Positions 15,752-24,523 of a stretch of 64,000 nt of DNA are shown in pieces (within the stretch, counting starts at the first letter, position 1; every line of letters starts with the position of its first letter). The notes under the pieces were generated by a model. The model was not told the origin of the DNA and made no database searches. It saw only the letters and a list, made by a program, of their open reading frames with translations. Source of the stretch: JTS-RE9 sp964649195 (lineage in GTDB: Bacteria > Planctomycetota > Phycisphaerae > Phycisphaerales > Phycisphaeraceae); assembly GCA_964649195.1 (NCBI GenBank), contig CAZYPK010000012.1, forward strand, positions 1 through 64,000, given 5' to 3'. The position numbers were made by a program, and so were the translations under genes.

Positions 15752-17572
15752 TCACTCCTTTTCAATCGAAGCCATGTAGGCGCGCCAGCCGCCGAGGTGG
15801 CTGATCTCGGTGGCGCCTTGCACGCCGTGGGGTTCGCAGAGAAAACCTTTGACGGTTGAACCATCATCGAGCGACAGCGTGCCGATGCCCAGTGGCGAAG
15901 GGATGTCGTTCACGAAGCTGCCGAACGTCTCGGCGGGCAGGTCCCAAAGCTCCACCTCGATGGCATGTCCCCGCGCACCGTCAGCCACGCGAACGAGGCC
16001 GGGCTTGAGCGGCGTCGTGCAGGTCAAAGCATAAAAACGATAGAGCGGCGCGGTGCGGCAGGTGCGGACGAGAGTGCCGCCGCGCCGCGTCAATTGCCCG
16101 TTCAACGGCTGCCCGGACAGATGCGCCCCCACCACCGCAAGGCGGATAAACCCCGGCGCAGGCGACGCGGAAACAACACGATTTTCTTCCGGCGCCGGCA
16201 TCGCAACTCCCGTCGCGCCCATCGTGAGCTTCGCGGCCGCCTGCATGCGTTGGCCCAGCTCGGCGAGCATCGCATCGCCCCAGGCCGGCGCAATCAACGT
16301 CACCCCGAAAGGCAACCCGGCGGTCGTGATGCCCGCCGGCGCCGCCAATGCGGCATAATCGAGCAGATTCACAAAGTTGGTGTAGCAGCCCAGATTCGTG
16401 TTGGTCTGATACGGCTGGGCTTCCACTTCATTGAGCGTGTAGATCGTGCCCGCCGTGGGCAGGAGCATGACATCGATCCTCCGCCAGACCCGGTCCGCCA
16501 ACGCCTTGAGGCGGGCCAGTTCATACATCGCTTCGAAGGTCTCGACGGCGTTGAACTTCGTCGCCTTCCCGATGATCGTTCGCGTGACTGGAAAGAGAGA
16601 TTCGGGCTGCCCGCGGATGAAGTCGGCGATGGCGGCATATCGCTCGGCCACCCACGGACCGCCGTAGAGCAGCGCGGCAGCCCGGGCGAATGGTTCGTAG
16701 TCAATGTCCACCGCGATGCCGCCCAGCGATTGCGCGCGTTCCACCGCCGCCTCGTATAGCCGCGCGTACTGGGCGTTGCCGAAAAACTCCAACCATCCGC
16801 GCGGCACGCCGAAGCGAAACGGGTTGGGTAACTGCGCGATGCCGGCATTGAACGGCGCCGCCCGTGAATATGAATCCTTTTCATCGTGACCGGCGATGAC
16901 GGCAAGCACCCGGGCCGCATCCTCGCAGGTCAAGGCGAAGATCGAAACACAGTCGAGCGAACGGCAGGCGGGGACCACGCCGTGCGCGCTGACATGACCG
17001 CGTGTCGGCTTCATGCCGACGATGTTGTTGAATGCCGCGGGAATGCGGCCCGAACCGGCGGTGTCCGTGCCCAGGGCGAAGCTCACCAGCCCGGCCGCCA
17101 CGGCAATCGCGGAACCCGAACTCGAACCTCCGCTGATGTAACGATCATCAAACGCATTGCGACAGGCGCCATAGGGCGAACGTGTGCCGACGAGGCCCGT
17201 GGCGAACTGATCGAGATTCGTCTTGCCGATGAGAATGGCGCCGGCGTCGAGCAGCCGCCGCACGCAGGTCGCGGTGTGCGAAGCGATGTAAGCGTAAGCC
17301 GGGCATGCCGCCGTGGTCGGCAGACCGGCGACATCGATGTTGTCCTTCACCGCGAAAGGGACGCCCAGCAGCGGCGTCGCAGCGCCGGCTTCGGCTTGGG
17401 ATAGCGCGGTTTTCCACTGCGCCTGAACCTCATCGCCCGACAGGCGGTGAATCCACACGGCAGGATCGCCATGCGACCGGACCCGCTCCATCACACGATG
17501 AAGTTCGCCTTCGCCGTCGTTCATCATTCGCCGGCGGATCGAAGAATGATTCATGGCAACATCATGCGGCAT
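15752..17572 (-). CDS. atzF: Allophanate hydrolase
   Basis: A 606-residue amidase-signature enzyme that converts allophanate to two ammonia and two CO2. The Ser-cisSer-Lys triad is visible: Lys in PFAVKDNIDVAG, Ser in GTDTAGSGRIPA and Ser in SGGSSSGSAIAV. The C-terminal 120 residues are the extra allophanate hydrolase domain (ALTCTTPLKPGLVRV; FGSFVNDIPSPLGIGTLSL; EPHGVQGATEISHLGGWRAY). ATG 17572 has AGGAG ten bases upstream and overlaps the end of birA by 11 bases; ATG 17554 is an alternative. It acts as the last step of the pathway completed by the divergent carboxylase operon. Confidence 0.93.
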   Translation of the reverse strand: MPHDVAMNHSSIRRRMMNDGEGELHRVMERVRSHGDPAVWIHRLSGDEVQAQWKTALSQAEAGAATPLLGVPFAVKDNIDVAGLPTTAACPAYAYIASHTATCVRRLLDAGAILIGKTNLDQFATGLVGTRSPYGACRNAFDDRYISGGSSSGSAIAVAAGLVSFALGTDTAGSGRIPAAFNNIVGMKPTRGHVSAHGVVPACRSLDCVSIFALTCEDAARVLAVIAGHDEKDSYSRAAPFNAGIAQLPNPFRFGVPRGWLEFFGNAQYARLYEAAVERAQSLGGIAVDIDYEPFARAAALLYGGPWVAERYAAIADFIRGQPESLFPVTRTIIGKATKFNAVETFEAMYELARLKALADRVWRRIDVMLLPTAGTIYTLNEVEAQPYQTNTNLGCYTNFVNLLDYAALAAPAGITTAGLPFGVTLIAPAWGDAMLAELGQRMQAAAKLTMGATGVAMPAPEENRVVSASPAPGFIRLAVVGAHLSGQPLNGQLTRRGGTLVRTCRTAPLYRFYALTCTTPLKPGLVRVADGARGHAIEVELWDLPAETFGSFVNDIPSPLGIGTLSLDDGSTVKGFLCEPHGVQGATEISHLGGWRAYMASIEKE

Positions 17573-18359
17573 CGTCGTGGTTCTCCTGTTCATCAAGGCG
17601 GGGCGGGCGGACATCCAACCCGGAGCGGCTGATGACCTGCGACTCCTCCCCCTGCTCATCGCGGACGCGCAAATGACCCTGCGGGGTCAGCCCGATCACC
17701 TGCACGGTCTGAACATCGCCATTGCGATTCAGTTCAACGCGGCGGTCGATCATGCGTGTGAGTGACGACCACATCCGCACCCATTCGCATGGCCGTTGCC
17801 ACCAACTCTCCAACTCGGCGACAAGCTGTCCGAAGAACGTGGGCGGCGGCACGGCACGATCGAGCACCATGCGCGCCGAGCAGGCCCCGGCCTTCAATTC
17901 GCCTGAAAAACAGGCCTGATTCAAATTGACGCCGATGCCCGTGACATGCACAACGTCCGCGGCCTGAACGATCGACTCGACGAGAATGCCGGCGATCTTG
18001 CGATCGCCCACGAGCACATCGTTGGGCCATTTCAGATGGGCATCGACGCCCCACTTCTCACGCAGCACCTTCGCCACCGCGATGGCCGGCATGAGCGTCA
18101 GTTCGGGTGTTGCCGGGTGTTGCGATCGCAGGACGAGCGACATCCACAGGCCCGCCGGTTCGTTCGATTCCCATGAATGGCCGTCGCTGCCGCGCCCCGC
18201 CGTCTGCCGGCCGGCGATGAACACCGCGCCGTGATCGGCCTGCCCCGCCATGACCGCGCCGACCGCCCGCGTGTTGGTGGAGTCGGTGACATCGAACCAG
18301 TTGAGCGGCCGGCCAAAGGCGCATCCGCCCAGTTGATCCAGAAAATCTTCACGGTTCAT
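17562..18359 (-). CDS. birA: Biotin--protein ligase (BirA class I, no DNA-binding domain)
   Basis: A 265-residue ligase. Core motifs are DVTDSTNTRAVG, GRQTAGRGSDGHSW (biotinyl-AMP loop), LKWPNDVLVGDRKIAGIL and GIGVNLNQ. No winged-helix domain precedes them, so it is not a biotin repressor. It shares a transcript with atzF (11-base overlap) and faces the operon containing the biotin-dependent carboxylase, so that carboxylase is its likely local substrate. ATG 18359 is preceded by GAGGAA. The in-frame ATG at 18452 would read through the operator and is rejected. Confidence 0.92.
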   Translation of the reverse strand: MNREDFLDQLGGCAFGRPLNWFDVTDSTNTRAVGAVMAGQADHGAVFIAGRQTAGRGSDGHSWESNEPAGLWMSLVLRSQHPATPELTLMPAIAVAKVLREKWGVDAHLKWPNDVLVGDRKIAGILVESIVQAADVVHVTGIGVNLNQACFSGELKAGACSARMVLDRAVPPPTFFGQLVAELESWWQRPCEWVRMWSSLTRMIDRRVELNRNGDVQTVQVIGLTPQGHLRVRDEQGEESQVISRSGLDVRPPRLDEQENHDDAA

Positions 18360-18396
18360 CGAACATTCCTCACGGCGGGCGGCGGGGGTGTGCCCA

Positions 18397-18424
18397 TTGA
18401 CTGGTATTACGTTTTGATCATAAT
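18397..18424 (+). promoter_or_regulatory. Sigma-70-like promoter of the nikR-like/carboxylase operon
   Basis: TTGACT (18397-18402), a 16-base spacer, then CATAAT (18419-18424). The expected transcription start falls at about 18431-18432, the same place as the GTG start of the regulator, so its mRNA would be leaderless. The palindromic operator overlaps this promoter. Confidence 0.6.
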
Positions 18425-18431
18425 GTAATAC
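18404..18431. promoter_or_regulatory. Palindromic operator with NikR half-site spacing
   Basis: GTATTA-N16-TAATAC, extended to GTATTAC-N14-GTAATAC with a central TGATCA. In the 28-bp window 12 of 14 position pairs are complementary. The E. coli NikR site is GTATGA-N16-TCATAC, so half-site and spacing agree closely. It sits between birA and the NikR-like gene and directly abuts the latter's start codon. Confidence 0.8.
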
Positions 18432-18872
18432 GTGAGCGCCAAGCAACCGCAATCCGACCTGATGCGCATCAGCGTGTCACTCCCGGCCGACCTGCTCGAC
18501 GGCCTGGATGCGATGGTGGAGCGGCGCGGGCTGCCCAGCCGGTCCCGCGCGGTGGGTGAAATGATCCGCCGGCAGCTTGCCGAGCATTCGCGGCGGCTGG
18601 GCAAAAGCATCGTGGCCGGCACGATCACGGTCGTCTATCGCTCCAGCCGCGGCCGCATCCGCAACGAACTGGCCGCGATTCAGCGGAAATACCTGAAGGA
18701 AACGATCAGTTCGCAGCATGTGTTCCTCGAACACGATCACAGCCTGGAGGTGCTGCTCGTGCAGGGGCCGGGCAGGCGACTTCAGTCCATCAGCGACGCG
18801 ATCGCCGCGGTCAAGGGTGTGAAGCAGGTGCGTTTGTCGGTGACGGCGGAACGGCTGCCGCCCCTCCATTGA
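18432..18872 (+). CDS. NikR-family ribbon-helix-helix regulator with altered metal site
   Basis: A 146-residue repressor-like protein. The ribbon-helix-helix is LMRISVSLPADLLDGLD...SRSRAVGEMIRRQL, and the ACT-like domain includes AGTITVVYRSSRGR and SSQHVFLEHDHSLEV. Against E. coli NikR, H87 is kept, but H76 is R, H89 is F and C95 is S, so the square-planar nickel site cannot form as known. H92 and the neighbouring acidic residue are kept, plus an extra H at the 94 position. GTG at 18432 abuts the operator; ATG at 18462 is an alternative. It heads the UAAP-carboxylase operon and probably autoregulates. Ligand unknown. Confidence 0.82.
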   Translation: MSAKQPQSDLMRISVSLPADLLDGLDAMVERRGLPSRSRAVGEMIRRQLAEHSRRLGKSIVAGTITVVYRSSRGRIRNELAAIQRKYLKETISSQHVFLEHDHSLEVLLVQGPGRRLQSISDAIAAVKGVKQVRLSVTAERLPPLH

Positions 18873-18879
18873 AAAAGAT

Positions 18880-19734
18880 ATGGATTCCGCCATGAAATCA
18901 ACCGCCGCAACGAATGACACCGCCACGCCGCTCAAGGCCCGCGATCACGCCCGCGCCATGGCCGGCGCCGTGGTGCGCCACATGCCCACCATCCCCGCCA
19001 CAGCCGCCCGCGAGTTGCCGCCGGGCGTGCAGGCAACCGATATGGTGTGGGATGAGGTCATCGGACCGGGCGGTTATGCCCACCGCATCCTTGCGCGGGG
19101 CGCCCGCCTTCGCATCACCGATCTTGATGGCGATGCGTGCATCAGCATGATTCTGTTCAATGCCGACCGCACCATCGAACGGCTCAACGTCGCCGACACG
19201 GTGAAGGTGCAATGGAACGCCTATCTGGACAAGGGCAGGTTGCTGCTCTCGGACATGGGCCGCGTGCTGATGTCGATCATCGATGACACCAGCCGGCGGC
19301 ACGACACCTTCTGCGCCTGTTCCAGCGCAAAATCCAACATCGCCCGATACGGCAGCGGCGACAACCACACCGCGGCGCCAAGCGCCCGCGACCGGTTCCT
19401 CATCGCGCTGGGCAAATACGGGCTGGGCCGCAAGGATGTTCCGCCCTGCATCAATCTGTTCAAGGGCGTTCACATCGAGGATGACGGGAGCACGACCTGG
19501 CAGGGAGCCGCCGCGCCGCCGGGCCGGTTTGTCGAACTGCGGGCGGAGATGAATGTGCTCATCGTGCTGGCCAACACGCCTCACGTGCTCGATCCGCGAT
19601 CGAGCTATCACGCCACCCCTGTTCGGCTCACCGCATGGCGCGGCGACATCACGCCTTCCGATGATCCGATCCGAAACGGTTCCCCCGAAGCGATTCGAGC
19701 CTACGAAAACACGGAGGATTTCTTCCTGCGATGA
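18880..19734 (+). CDS. Urea carboxylase-associated protein 1 (carboxyguanidine deiminase subunit)
   Basis: A 284-residue DUF1989 protein. Diagnostic blocks: DMVWDEVIGPGGYAHRIL, ARLRITDLDGDACISMILF, LNVADTVKVQWNAYLDKG, LLSDMGRVLMSIIDDT, SRRHDTFCACSS, ARDRFLIALGKYGLGRKDVPP and FKGVHIEDDG. UAAP1/UAAP2 pairs are now known to form carboxyguanidine deiminase, which converts N-carboxyguanidine to allophanate and ammonia. Cysteines flank the RHD motif, but the DTC of the sister protein is DTS here. It follows the regulator by seven bases and overlaps the next gene by four, so the two subunits are translationally coupled. Confidence 0.9.
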   Translation: MDSAMKSTAATNDTATPLKARDHARAMAGAVVRHMPTIPATAARELPPGVQATDMVWDEVIGPGGYAHRILARGARLRITDLDGDACISMILFNADRTIERLNVADTVKVQWNAYLDKGRLLLSDMGRVLMSIIDDTSRRHDTFCACSSAKSNIARYGSGDNHTAAPSARDRFLIALGKYGLGRKDVPPCINLFKGVHIEDDGSTTWQGAAAPPGRFVELRAEMNVLIVLANTPHVLDPRSSYHATPVRLTAWRGDITPSDDPIRNGSPEAIRAYENTEDFFLR

Positions 19735-20369
19735 ACACACACGAACCCACTCCGCCGATCAATGGCCGCATCCTCTTTGATGATGTCGTCCCGGCCCGCG
19801 CGCCCTGGGCTGGGCCGGTGCTCAAGGGACAGACGCTGCGCATCCTCGATCTTGAAGGCAACCAGGCGGCCGACTTCCTCGCCTACAACCTGCACGACGA
19901 TGCGGAGCGCTACAGCGCCGGCGAAACCATCGCGCATCAGCGCAATCTCTACCTTACCACCGGCAGCGTGCTCATCAGCAGCGAAGGCAACGGGATGATG
20001 ACCATCATCGCCGACACCTGCGGCAGGCATGACACGATCGGCGGCGCGTGCAGCGTCGAGAGCAACGCGCTTCGCTACGGCCACCACACCCGCTGCCAAC
20101 ACGCCTGCGTTGACAACTTTCTCGATGCACTCGTCAAACGCGACATGGGCAAACGCGACATCGTCAGCAACATCAACTGGTTCATGAACGTGCCCGTCGA
20201 AGCCGACGGCAGCCTGGGCATCGTCGATGGCATCTCCGCGCCGGGCAAACATGTCGATCTCCGCGCCGAGATGGATTGCCTCTGCGTCGTGTCGAACTGT
20301 CCGCAGATCAACAATCCCTGCAACGGCTTCAATCCGACACCGGTGCGGATGATCATCTGGGAATCGTGA
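19731..20369 (+). CDS. Urea carboxylase-associated protein 2 (carboxyguanidine deiminase subunit)
   Basis: A 212-residue DUF1989 protein paralogous to its neighbour. Blocks: LFDDVVPARAPWAGPVLKG, LRILDLEGNQAADFLAYN, ERYSAGETIAHQRNLYL, TGSVLISSEGNGMMTI, ADTCGRHDTIGGACSVESN, HACVDNFLDAL, MGKRDIVSNINWFMNVPV and ISAPGKHVDLRAEMD. It retains DTC-GRHD and a later GACS cysteine, probable metal or catalytic ligands. It starts in an ATGA overlap with UAAP1 and ends seven bases before the carboxylase. It acts as a heteromer with UAAP1 by family knowledge. Confidence 0.92.
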   Translation: MNTHEPTPPINGRILFDDVVPARAPWAGPVLKGQTLRILDLEGNQAADFLAYNLHDDAERYSAGETIAHQRNLYLTTGSVLISSEGNGMMTIIADTCGRHDTIGGACSVESNALRYGHHTRCQHACVDNFLDALVKRDMGKRDIVSNINWFMNVPVEADGSLGIVDGISAPGKHVDLRAEMDCLCVVSNCPQINNPCNGFNPTPVRMIIWES

Positions 20370-20376
20370 GTGCGTG

Positions 20377-23300
20377 ATGTTCAAAACGGTTCTGATCGCC
20401 AATCGAGGTGAGATTGCCTGCCGTGTGATTCGCACGCTCAGGAAGCTTGGCGTGCGCGCGGCGGCGGTTTATTCGGAGGCGGATGGTGATTCGCCACATG
20501 TGTCACTGGCGGATGAAGCGGTAAACATCGGACCGGCCGCGGTGGAGAAGAGCTACCTCAACGTCGGCGCGATTCTCGATGCGGCAAGAGCGACCGGCGC
20601 CCAGGCCATTCACCCGGGCTACGGTTTTCTCAGCGAAAATGCCGATTTTGCGGACACCTGCGAAGCGGCGGGCATCGCCTTCATCGGCCCCACCGGTGAG
20701 CAGATGCGCGACTTCGGCCTCAAGCATACGGCCCGCGCCCTGGCCTCGCTCAACGGCGTGCCCCTCCTGCCCGGCACCGAACTGCTCGACTCGCCCGAAG
20801 CGGCAATGGCCGCGGCGAAAACCATCGGCTATCCGGTCATCCTCAAGGCCACCGCCGGCGGCGGCGGCATCGGCATGCGCATCTGCCACGGCGAGGATGA
20901 CCTTCGCAACGCCTTCGATGTCGTCCGTCATCTGGGGGAGGCGAACTTCAAGGCATCGGGTGTTTATCTCGAACGGTTCGTCACCGATGCCCGGCACATC
21001 GAAGTGCAGATCTTCGGCGATGGACAGGGCGACATCATCACCCTCGGCGAGCGCGACTGCTCCGCGCAGCGCCGCAACCAGAAGGTGATCGAGGAAACGC
21101 CCGCGCCGAATCTGACCGATGAAGCCCGCCATCGACTGTGCGAAGCCGCGGCCCGATTGGGGCGAGCGGTCAACTATCGATCGGCAGGCACCGTCGAGTA
21201 CGTGTTCGATGCCCGGCGCGATGAGTTTTACTTTCTGGAAGTGAACACACGTTTGCAGGTGGAGCACGGTGTCACCGAGCTGGTCACCGGCATCGATCTG
21301 GTCGAATGGATGGTGCGACTGGCCGCGGGTGATGGTTCGATGCTCACCGGCTACAGGCATCAGCCGCGCGGCCACGCGATGCAGGTGCGGATTTACGCGG
21401 AGAATCCCGCGAAGGACTTTCAACCCAGTTCCGGCCTGCTCACGCATGTCGCCCATGATCACGACAGCCGCGTCGATGGCTGGGTGACAAGCGGAACGAA
21501 TGTAAGCCCGTTCTACGATCCGCTGCTGGCCAAGACCATCGTGCATGATGCGACCCGCGCCGCAGCCATTGCAAAGATGCGCAATGCCCTGGCGAACACG
21601 ACCCTCGCAGGCGTGGAGACCAACCTTGATTATCTGAGGCAGGTGATCGCCTCTTCGCAGTTTGCGGCGGGAACGATGACGACGCGGGCGCTGTCGCGGT
21701 TCAGGTACGCACCGGCGACGATCGATGTGCTGGCGGCCGGCAACTTCACGACCGTGCAGGATTATCCCGGCCGCATCGGGTACTGGGATGTGGGGGTGCC
21801 GCCCAGCGGACCGATGGATCATCTTTCGTTTCGACTGGGCAACTGCATTCTCGGCAATGATCATGGCGCCGCCGGCCTTGAGTGCACCGTGATCGGGCCG
21901 ACGTTGCGGTTCAATTCCGATGCAACGATCTGCCTCACCGGCGCGGCGATGCGGGCGACGCTAAGCGGTCAGCGCGTGCCCTTTCACCAGCCCGTGGGCG
22001 TGCAGGCCGGCGGCACGCTGCAACTGGGAAAGATCGAAGGCCCCGGCTGTCGCACCTATCTGCTGGTGCGCGGCGGCATCCATCTGCCCGATTATCTGGG
22101 CAGTAAATCGACGTTCACCCTCGGCCAGTTCGGCGGTCATGGCGGACGGACGCTGCGCACGGGGGATGTGCTCCATCTCTCGATCAAAGATGGTTTGGAT
22201 GACGAAGCAGGTTGCTCATCACCGGCCAACCGCGCAGAGCAGCCGCCTGCCCCCGCCGGTTTTGAATGGCCCATGCTCACCAGGCAGTGGCGGATCGGCG
22301 TCCTTGACGGACCGCATGGCTCACCCGACTTCTTCACGGATGCGGACATCGAAATGCTGTTTTCCACTGCATGGGAGGTGCATTTCAACTCGGCGCGCAC
22401 CGGGGTGCGTCTCATCGGTCCCAGGCCGCAATGGGCCCGCAAGGATGGCGGCGAGGCGGGGCTGCATCCGTCGAACATTCACGACAACGCCTACGCGATC
22501 GGCGCCATCGATTTCACCGGCGACATGCCGATCATCCTCGGACCCGATGGCCCAAGCCTCGGCGGCTTCGTCTGCCCCGCCACCATCGTGCAGGCGGAGC
22601 TTTGGAAGACGGGGCAGCTTGCGCCGGGCGACAAAGTCCGGTTTGAAAGGCTGACCACGGAACAGGCCGCTTCGCTGGAGCGCGGGCAGGATGCGATGCT
22701 TGAGGCGCTGAGGCGGCAGGCTTCGAGACGGTCAACAGGCGATGACGCGGAGCGTGCTCCATCTCGCGCCGTCTCCATCAAGGTTGATCAGCACGCGGTT
22801 CACGCTCTTGCGCCATCGCGCTGCATCCTGCGGGAGATCGCGGGGAGCGACGGCTCGCCGCGCGTCGTTTACCGGCGCAGCGGTGACAAGTATCTCCTCG
22901 TGGAATACGGCCCGATCGTTCTCGACCTGAATCTGCGGTTCCGCGTTCATGCCCTGATGCAGTGGGTGCGGCGGGCGAAGCAGGCGGGCGAACTTGAAGG
23001 CATCATCGACCTGACACCGGGCATTCGATCGCTTCAGATTCACTACGAAAGCCGCGTGCTTTCGGTCGCCGCCTTGCTGGATGCCCTGGTGGCGGCCGAG
23101 GAGTTGCTGCCGGTCGTGGAGGAGATGGAGGTGGACTCGCGCATCGTTCATCTGCCGCTCTCCTGGGAGGATGGCGCCACGCTTGCGGCCATCGACCGCT
23201 ACATGAAAGGGGTGCGCGATGATGCGCCGTGGTGCCCGAGCAACATCGAATTCATCCGGCGAATCAACGGGCTGGCGAGCGTCGATGAGGTGAAGCGGAT

Positions 23301-24099
23301 CGTGTATGAAGCCAACTACCTGGTGCTGGGTCTGGGCGATGTTTATCTCGGCGCTCCGGTCGCCACGCCGCTTGATCCCAGGCATCGGCTGGTGACGACG
23401 AAGTACAACCCGGCGCGCACGTGGACGCCGGAGAACGCGGTGGGCATCGGCGGCGCCTACCTGTGCATCTACGGCATGGAAGGGCCGGGCGGCTATCAGT
23501 TCGTCGGCCGCACTTCGCAGGTTTGGAACACCTTCAAGCAGACGAAGGAATTTGCGCAGGGCAGGCCCTGGCTGCTTCGATTCTTTGACCAGATTCGTTT
23601 TTATCCGGTGAGCGAGGCGGAACTGTCGGCCTTTCGCCGGGACTTCCTGCATGGCCGCGTTTCGCTGAAGATCGAGCCGACGCGGTTCAAGCTGCGCGAC
23701 TACCTCGGCTGGCTCAGGTCGATCGAGGCGGAATCGAATGAGTTCAAGGCCAGGCAGCAGGCGGCGTTCAACGCGGAGCGCGCCCGGTGGGAGGCTCGCG
23801 GGGAATTTCAGAAGGCGGCCCTTTCGGAATCGGCGGGCGTGAGCCCCCCTGCCGATGCGTTGATGGTTCCCGATGGTCATGAGGCGATCGAATCGCCGAT
23901 GGGCGCCAGCGTATGGAAGCTTCCGGTGAAGGAAGGGCAAACCGTGGAAGCCGATGAGGAGGTCGCGGTGCTCGAAGCGATGAAGATGGAGACATCGATC
24001 CTCGCACCGCGGCGAGCGGTGGTGACGAAGCTGCTTTGCAGGACCGGACAGATCGTGCAGGCGGGACAGCCGCTGATGATTGTGAAGCCGATGGACTGA
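20377..24099 (+). CDS. Biotin-dependent guanidine/urea carboxylase
   Basis: A 1240-residue multidomain enzyme. Order: biotin carboxylase (1-450; FKTVLIANRGEIACRVIRT, ATAGGGGIGMR, ERDCSAQRRNQKVIEE, FLEVNTRLQVEHGVTE), KipA-like allophanate hydrolase subunit 2 domain (about 450-760; VQDYPGRIGYWDVGVPPSGP, LECTVIGPTLRF), KipI-like subunit 1 domain (about 810-1090; LTPGIRSLQIHYES, GPGGYQFVGRTSQVW), and a biotinyl domain with the acceptor lysine at K1203 in LEAMKMETS. It is annotated as urea carboxylase in most genomes, but the adjacent UAAP pair indicates guanidine as the preferred substrate. A GTG three bases earlier (20374) is an alternative start. The allophanate made is hydrolysed by the divergent atzF product. 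Confidence 0.93.
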   Translation: MFKTVLIANRGEIACRVIRTLRKLGVRAAAVYSEADGDSPHVSLADEAVNIGPAAVEKSYLNVGAILDAARATGAQAIHPGYGFLSENADFADTCEAAGIAFIGPTGEQMRDFGLKHTARALASLNGVPLLPGTELLDSPEAAMAAAKTIGYPVILKATAGGGGIGMRICHGEDDLRNAFDVVRHLGEANFKASGVYLERFVTDARHIEVQIFGDGQGDIITLGERDCSAQRRNQKVIEETPAPNLTDEARHRLCEAAARLGRAVNYRSAGTVEYVFDARRDEFYFLEVNTRLQVEHGVTELVTGIDLVEWMVRLAAGDGSMLTGYRHQPRGHAMQVRIYAENPAKDFQPSSGLLTHVAHDHDSRVDGWVTSGTNVSPFYDPLLAKTIVHDATRAAAIAKMRNALANTTLAGVETNLDYLRQVIASSQFAAGTMTTRALSRFRYAPATIDVLAAGNFTTVQDYPGRIGYWDVGVPPSGPMDHLSFRLGNCILGNDHGAAGLECTVIGPTLRFNSDATICLTGAAMRATLSGQRVPFHQPVGVQAGGTLQLGKIEGPGCRTYLLVRGGIHLPDYLGSKSTFTLGQFGGHGGRTLRTGDVLHLSIKDGLDDEAGCSSPANRAEQPPAPAGFEWPMLTRQWRIGVLDGPHGSPDFFTDADIEMLFSTAWEVHFNSARTGVRLIGPRPQWARKDGGEAGLHPSNIHDNAYAIGAIDFTGDMPIILGPDGPSLGGFVCPATIVQAELWKTGQLAPGDKVRFERLTTEQAASLERGQDAMLEALRRQASRRSTGDDAERAPSRAVSIKVDQHAVHALAPSRCILREIAGSDGSPRVVYRRSGDKYLLVEYGPIVLDLNLRFRVHALMQWVRRAKQAGELEGIIDLTPGIRSLQIHYESRVLSVAALLDALVAAEELLPVVEEMEVDSRIVHLPLSWEDGATLAAIDRYMKGVRDDAPWCPSNIEFIRRINGLASVDEVKRIVYEANYLVLGLGDVYLGAPVATPLDPRHRLVTTKYNPARTWTPENAVGIGGAYLCIYGMEGPGGYQFVGRTSQVWNTFKQTKEFAQGRPWLLRFFDQIRFYPVSEAELSAFRRDFLHGRVSLKIEPTRFKLRDYLGWLRSIEAESNEFKARQQAAFNAERARWEARGEFQKAALSESAGVSPPADALMVPDGHEAIESPMGASVWKLPVKEGQTVEADEEVAVLEAMKMETSILAPRRAVVTKLLCRTGQIVQAGQPLMIVKPMD

Positions 24100-24523
24100 A
24101 CCCTTTCCCTGGAATCGAAAACATGCCGACTCGTTCCTGCGCACCTCGCACGTGCCGGCGGCGGTGTGGTGCGCGATGTGTGAACAGTGCGGCCGCCCGC
24201 AATGTTCCGGCTGTTCATTTCTGCTGTTTTTCCATGTGTAATACCGATGATTTTGCATTCCTTCGAGGTGCTTACTTTCGGGGCATCCCGATGCTCCGAT
24301 TCCGGTGATTGCCATGTTTGCGCGCATCGCGTCGCATGTGTGGAATGGTCCGCGTGCGATTCAATACATGCCATGCACGTCGATAAACCGCGTTCATCAA
24401 CCTGATATCGGCTGTTCGTTCCCGATGGCGCTTCGTTCCGCCACGTGTGGCACTGGCTTTGCCTTTCCTTTCATCACGGCGACGACGGACACCCTCCACA
24501 GACACCCTTCAAGGAGCGCGAAC
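24100..24523. other. 424-base gap between carboxylase and importer
   Basis: No credible gene. A single GTAATAC half-site (24238-24244), identical to the right half of the 18404 operator, lies here, but no partner is found at the required distance. No guanidine-I, -II or -III riboswitch consensus was recognised. The last 30 bases hold the AAGGAG ribosome site of the binding protein. Confidence 0.5.

Noticed and set aside
24238..24244. Second operator for the NikR-like regulator before the importer
   Set aside because: Only the GTAATAC half-site is present; the position 21 bases upstream does not match GTATTAC.
22732..24327. A 531-residue minus-strand frame across the end of the carboxylase
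   Set aside because: Shadow of the carboxylase, which has all expected domains on the plus strand.
24100..24523. Possible guanidine riboswitch upstream of the importer
   Set aside because: No ykkC-type conserved blocks or paired ACGR-loop hairpins were found by eye in this gap or in the 18360-18432 promoter region.
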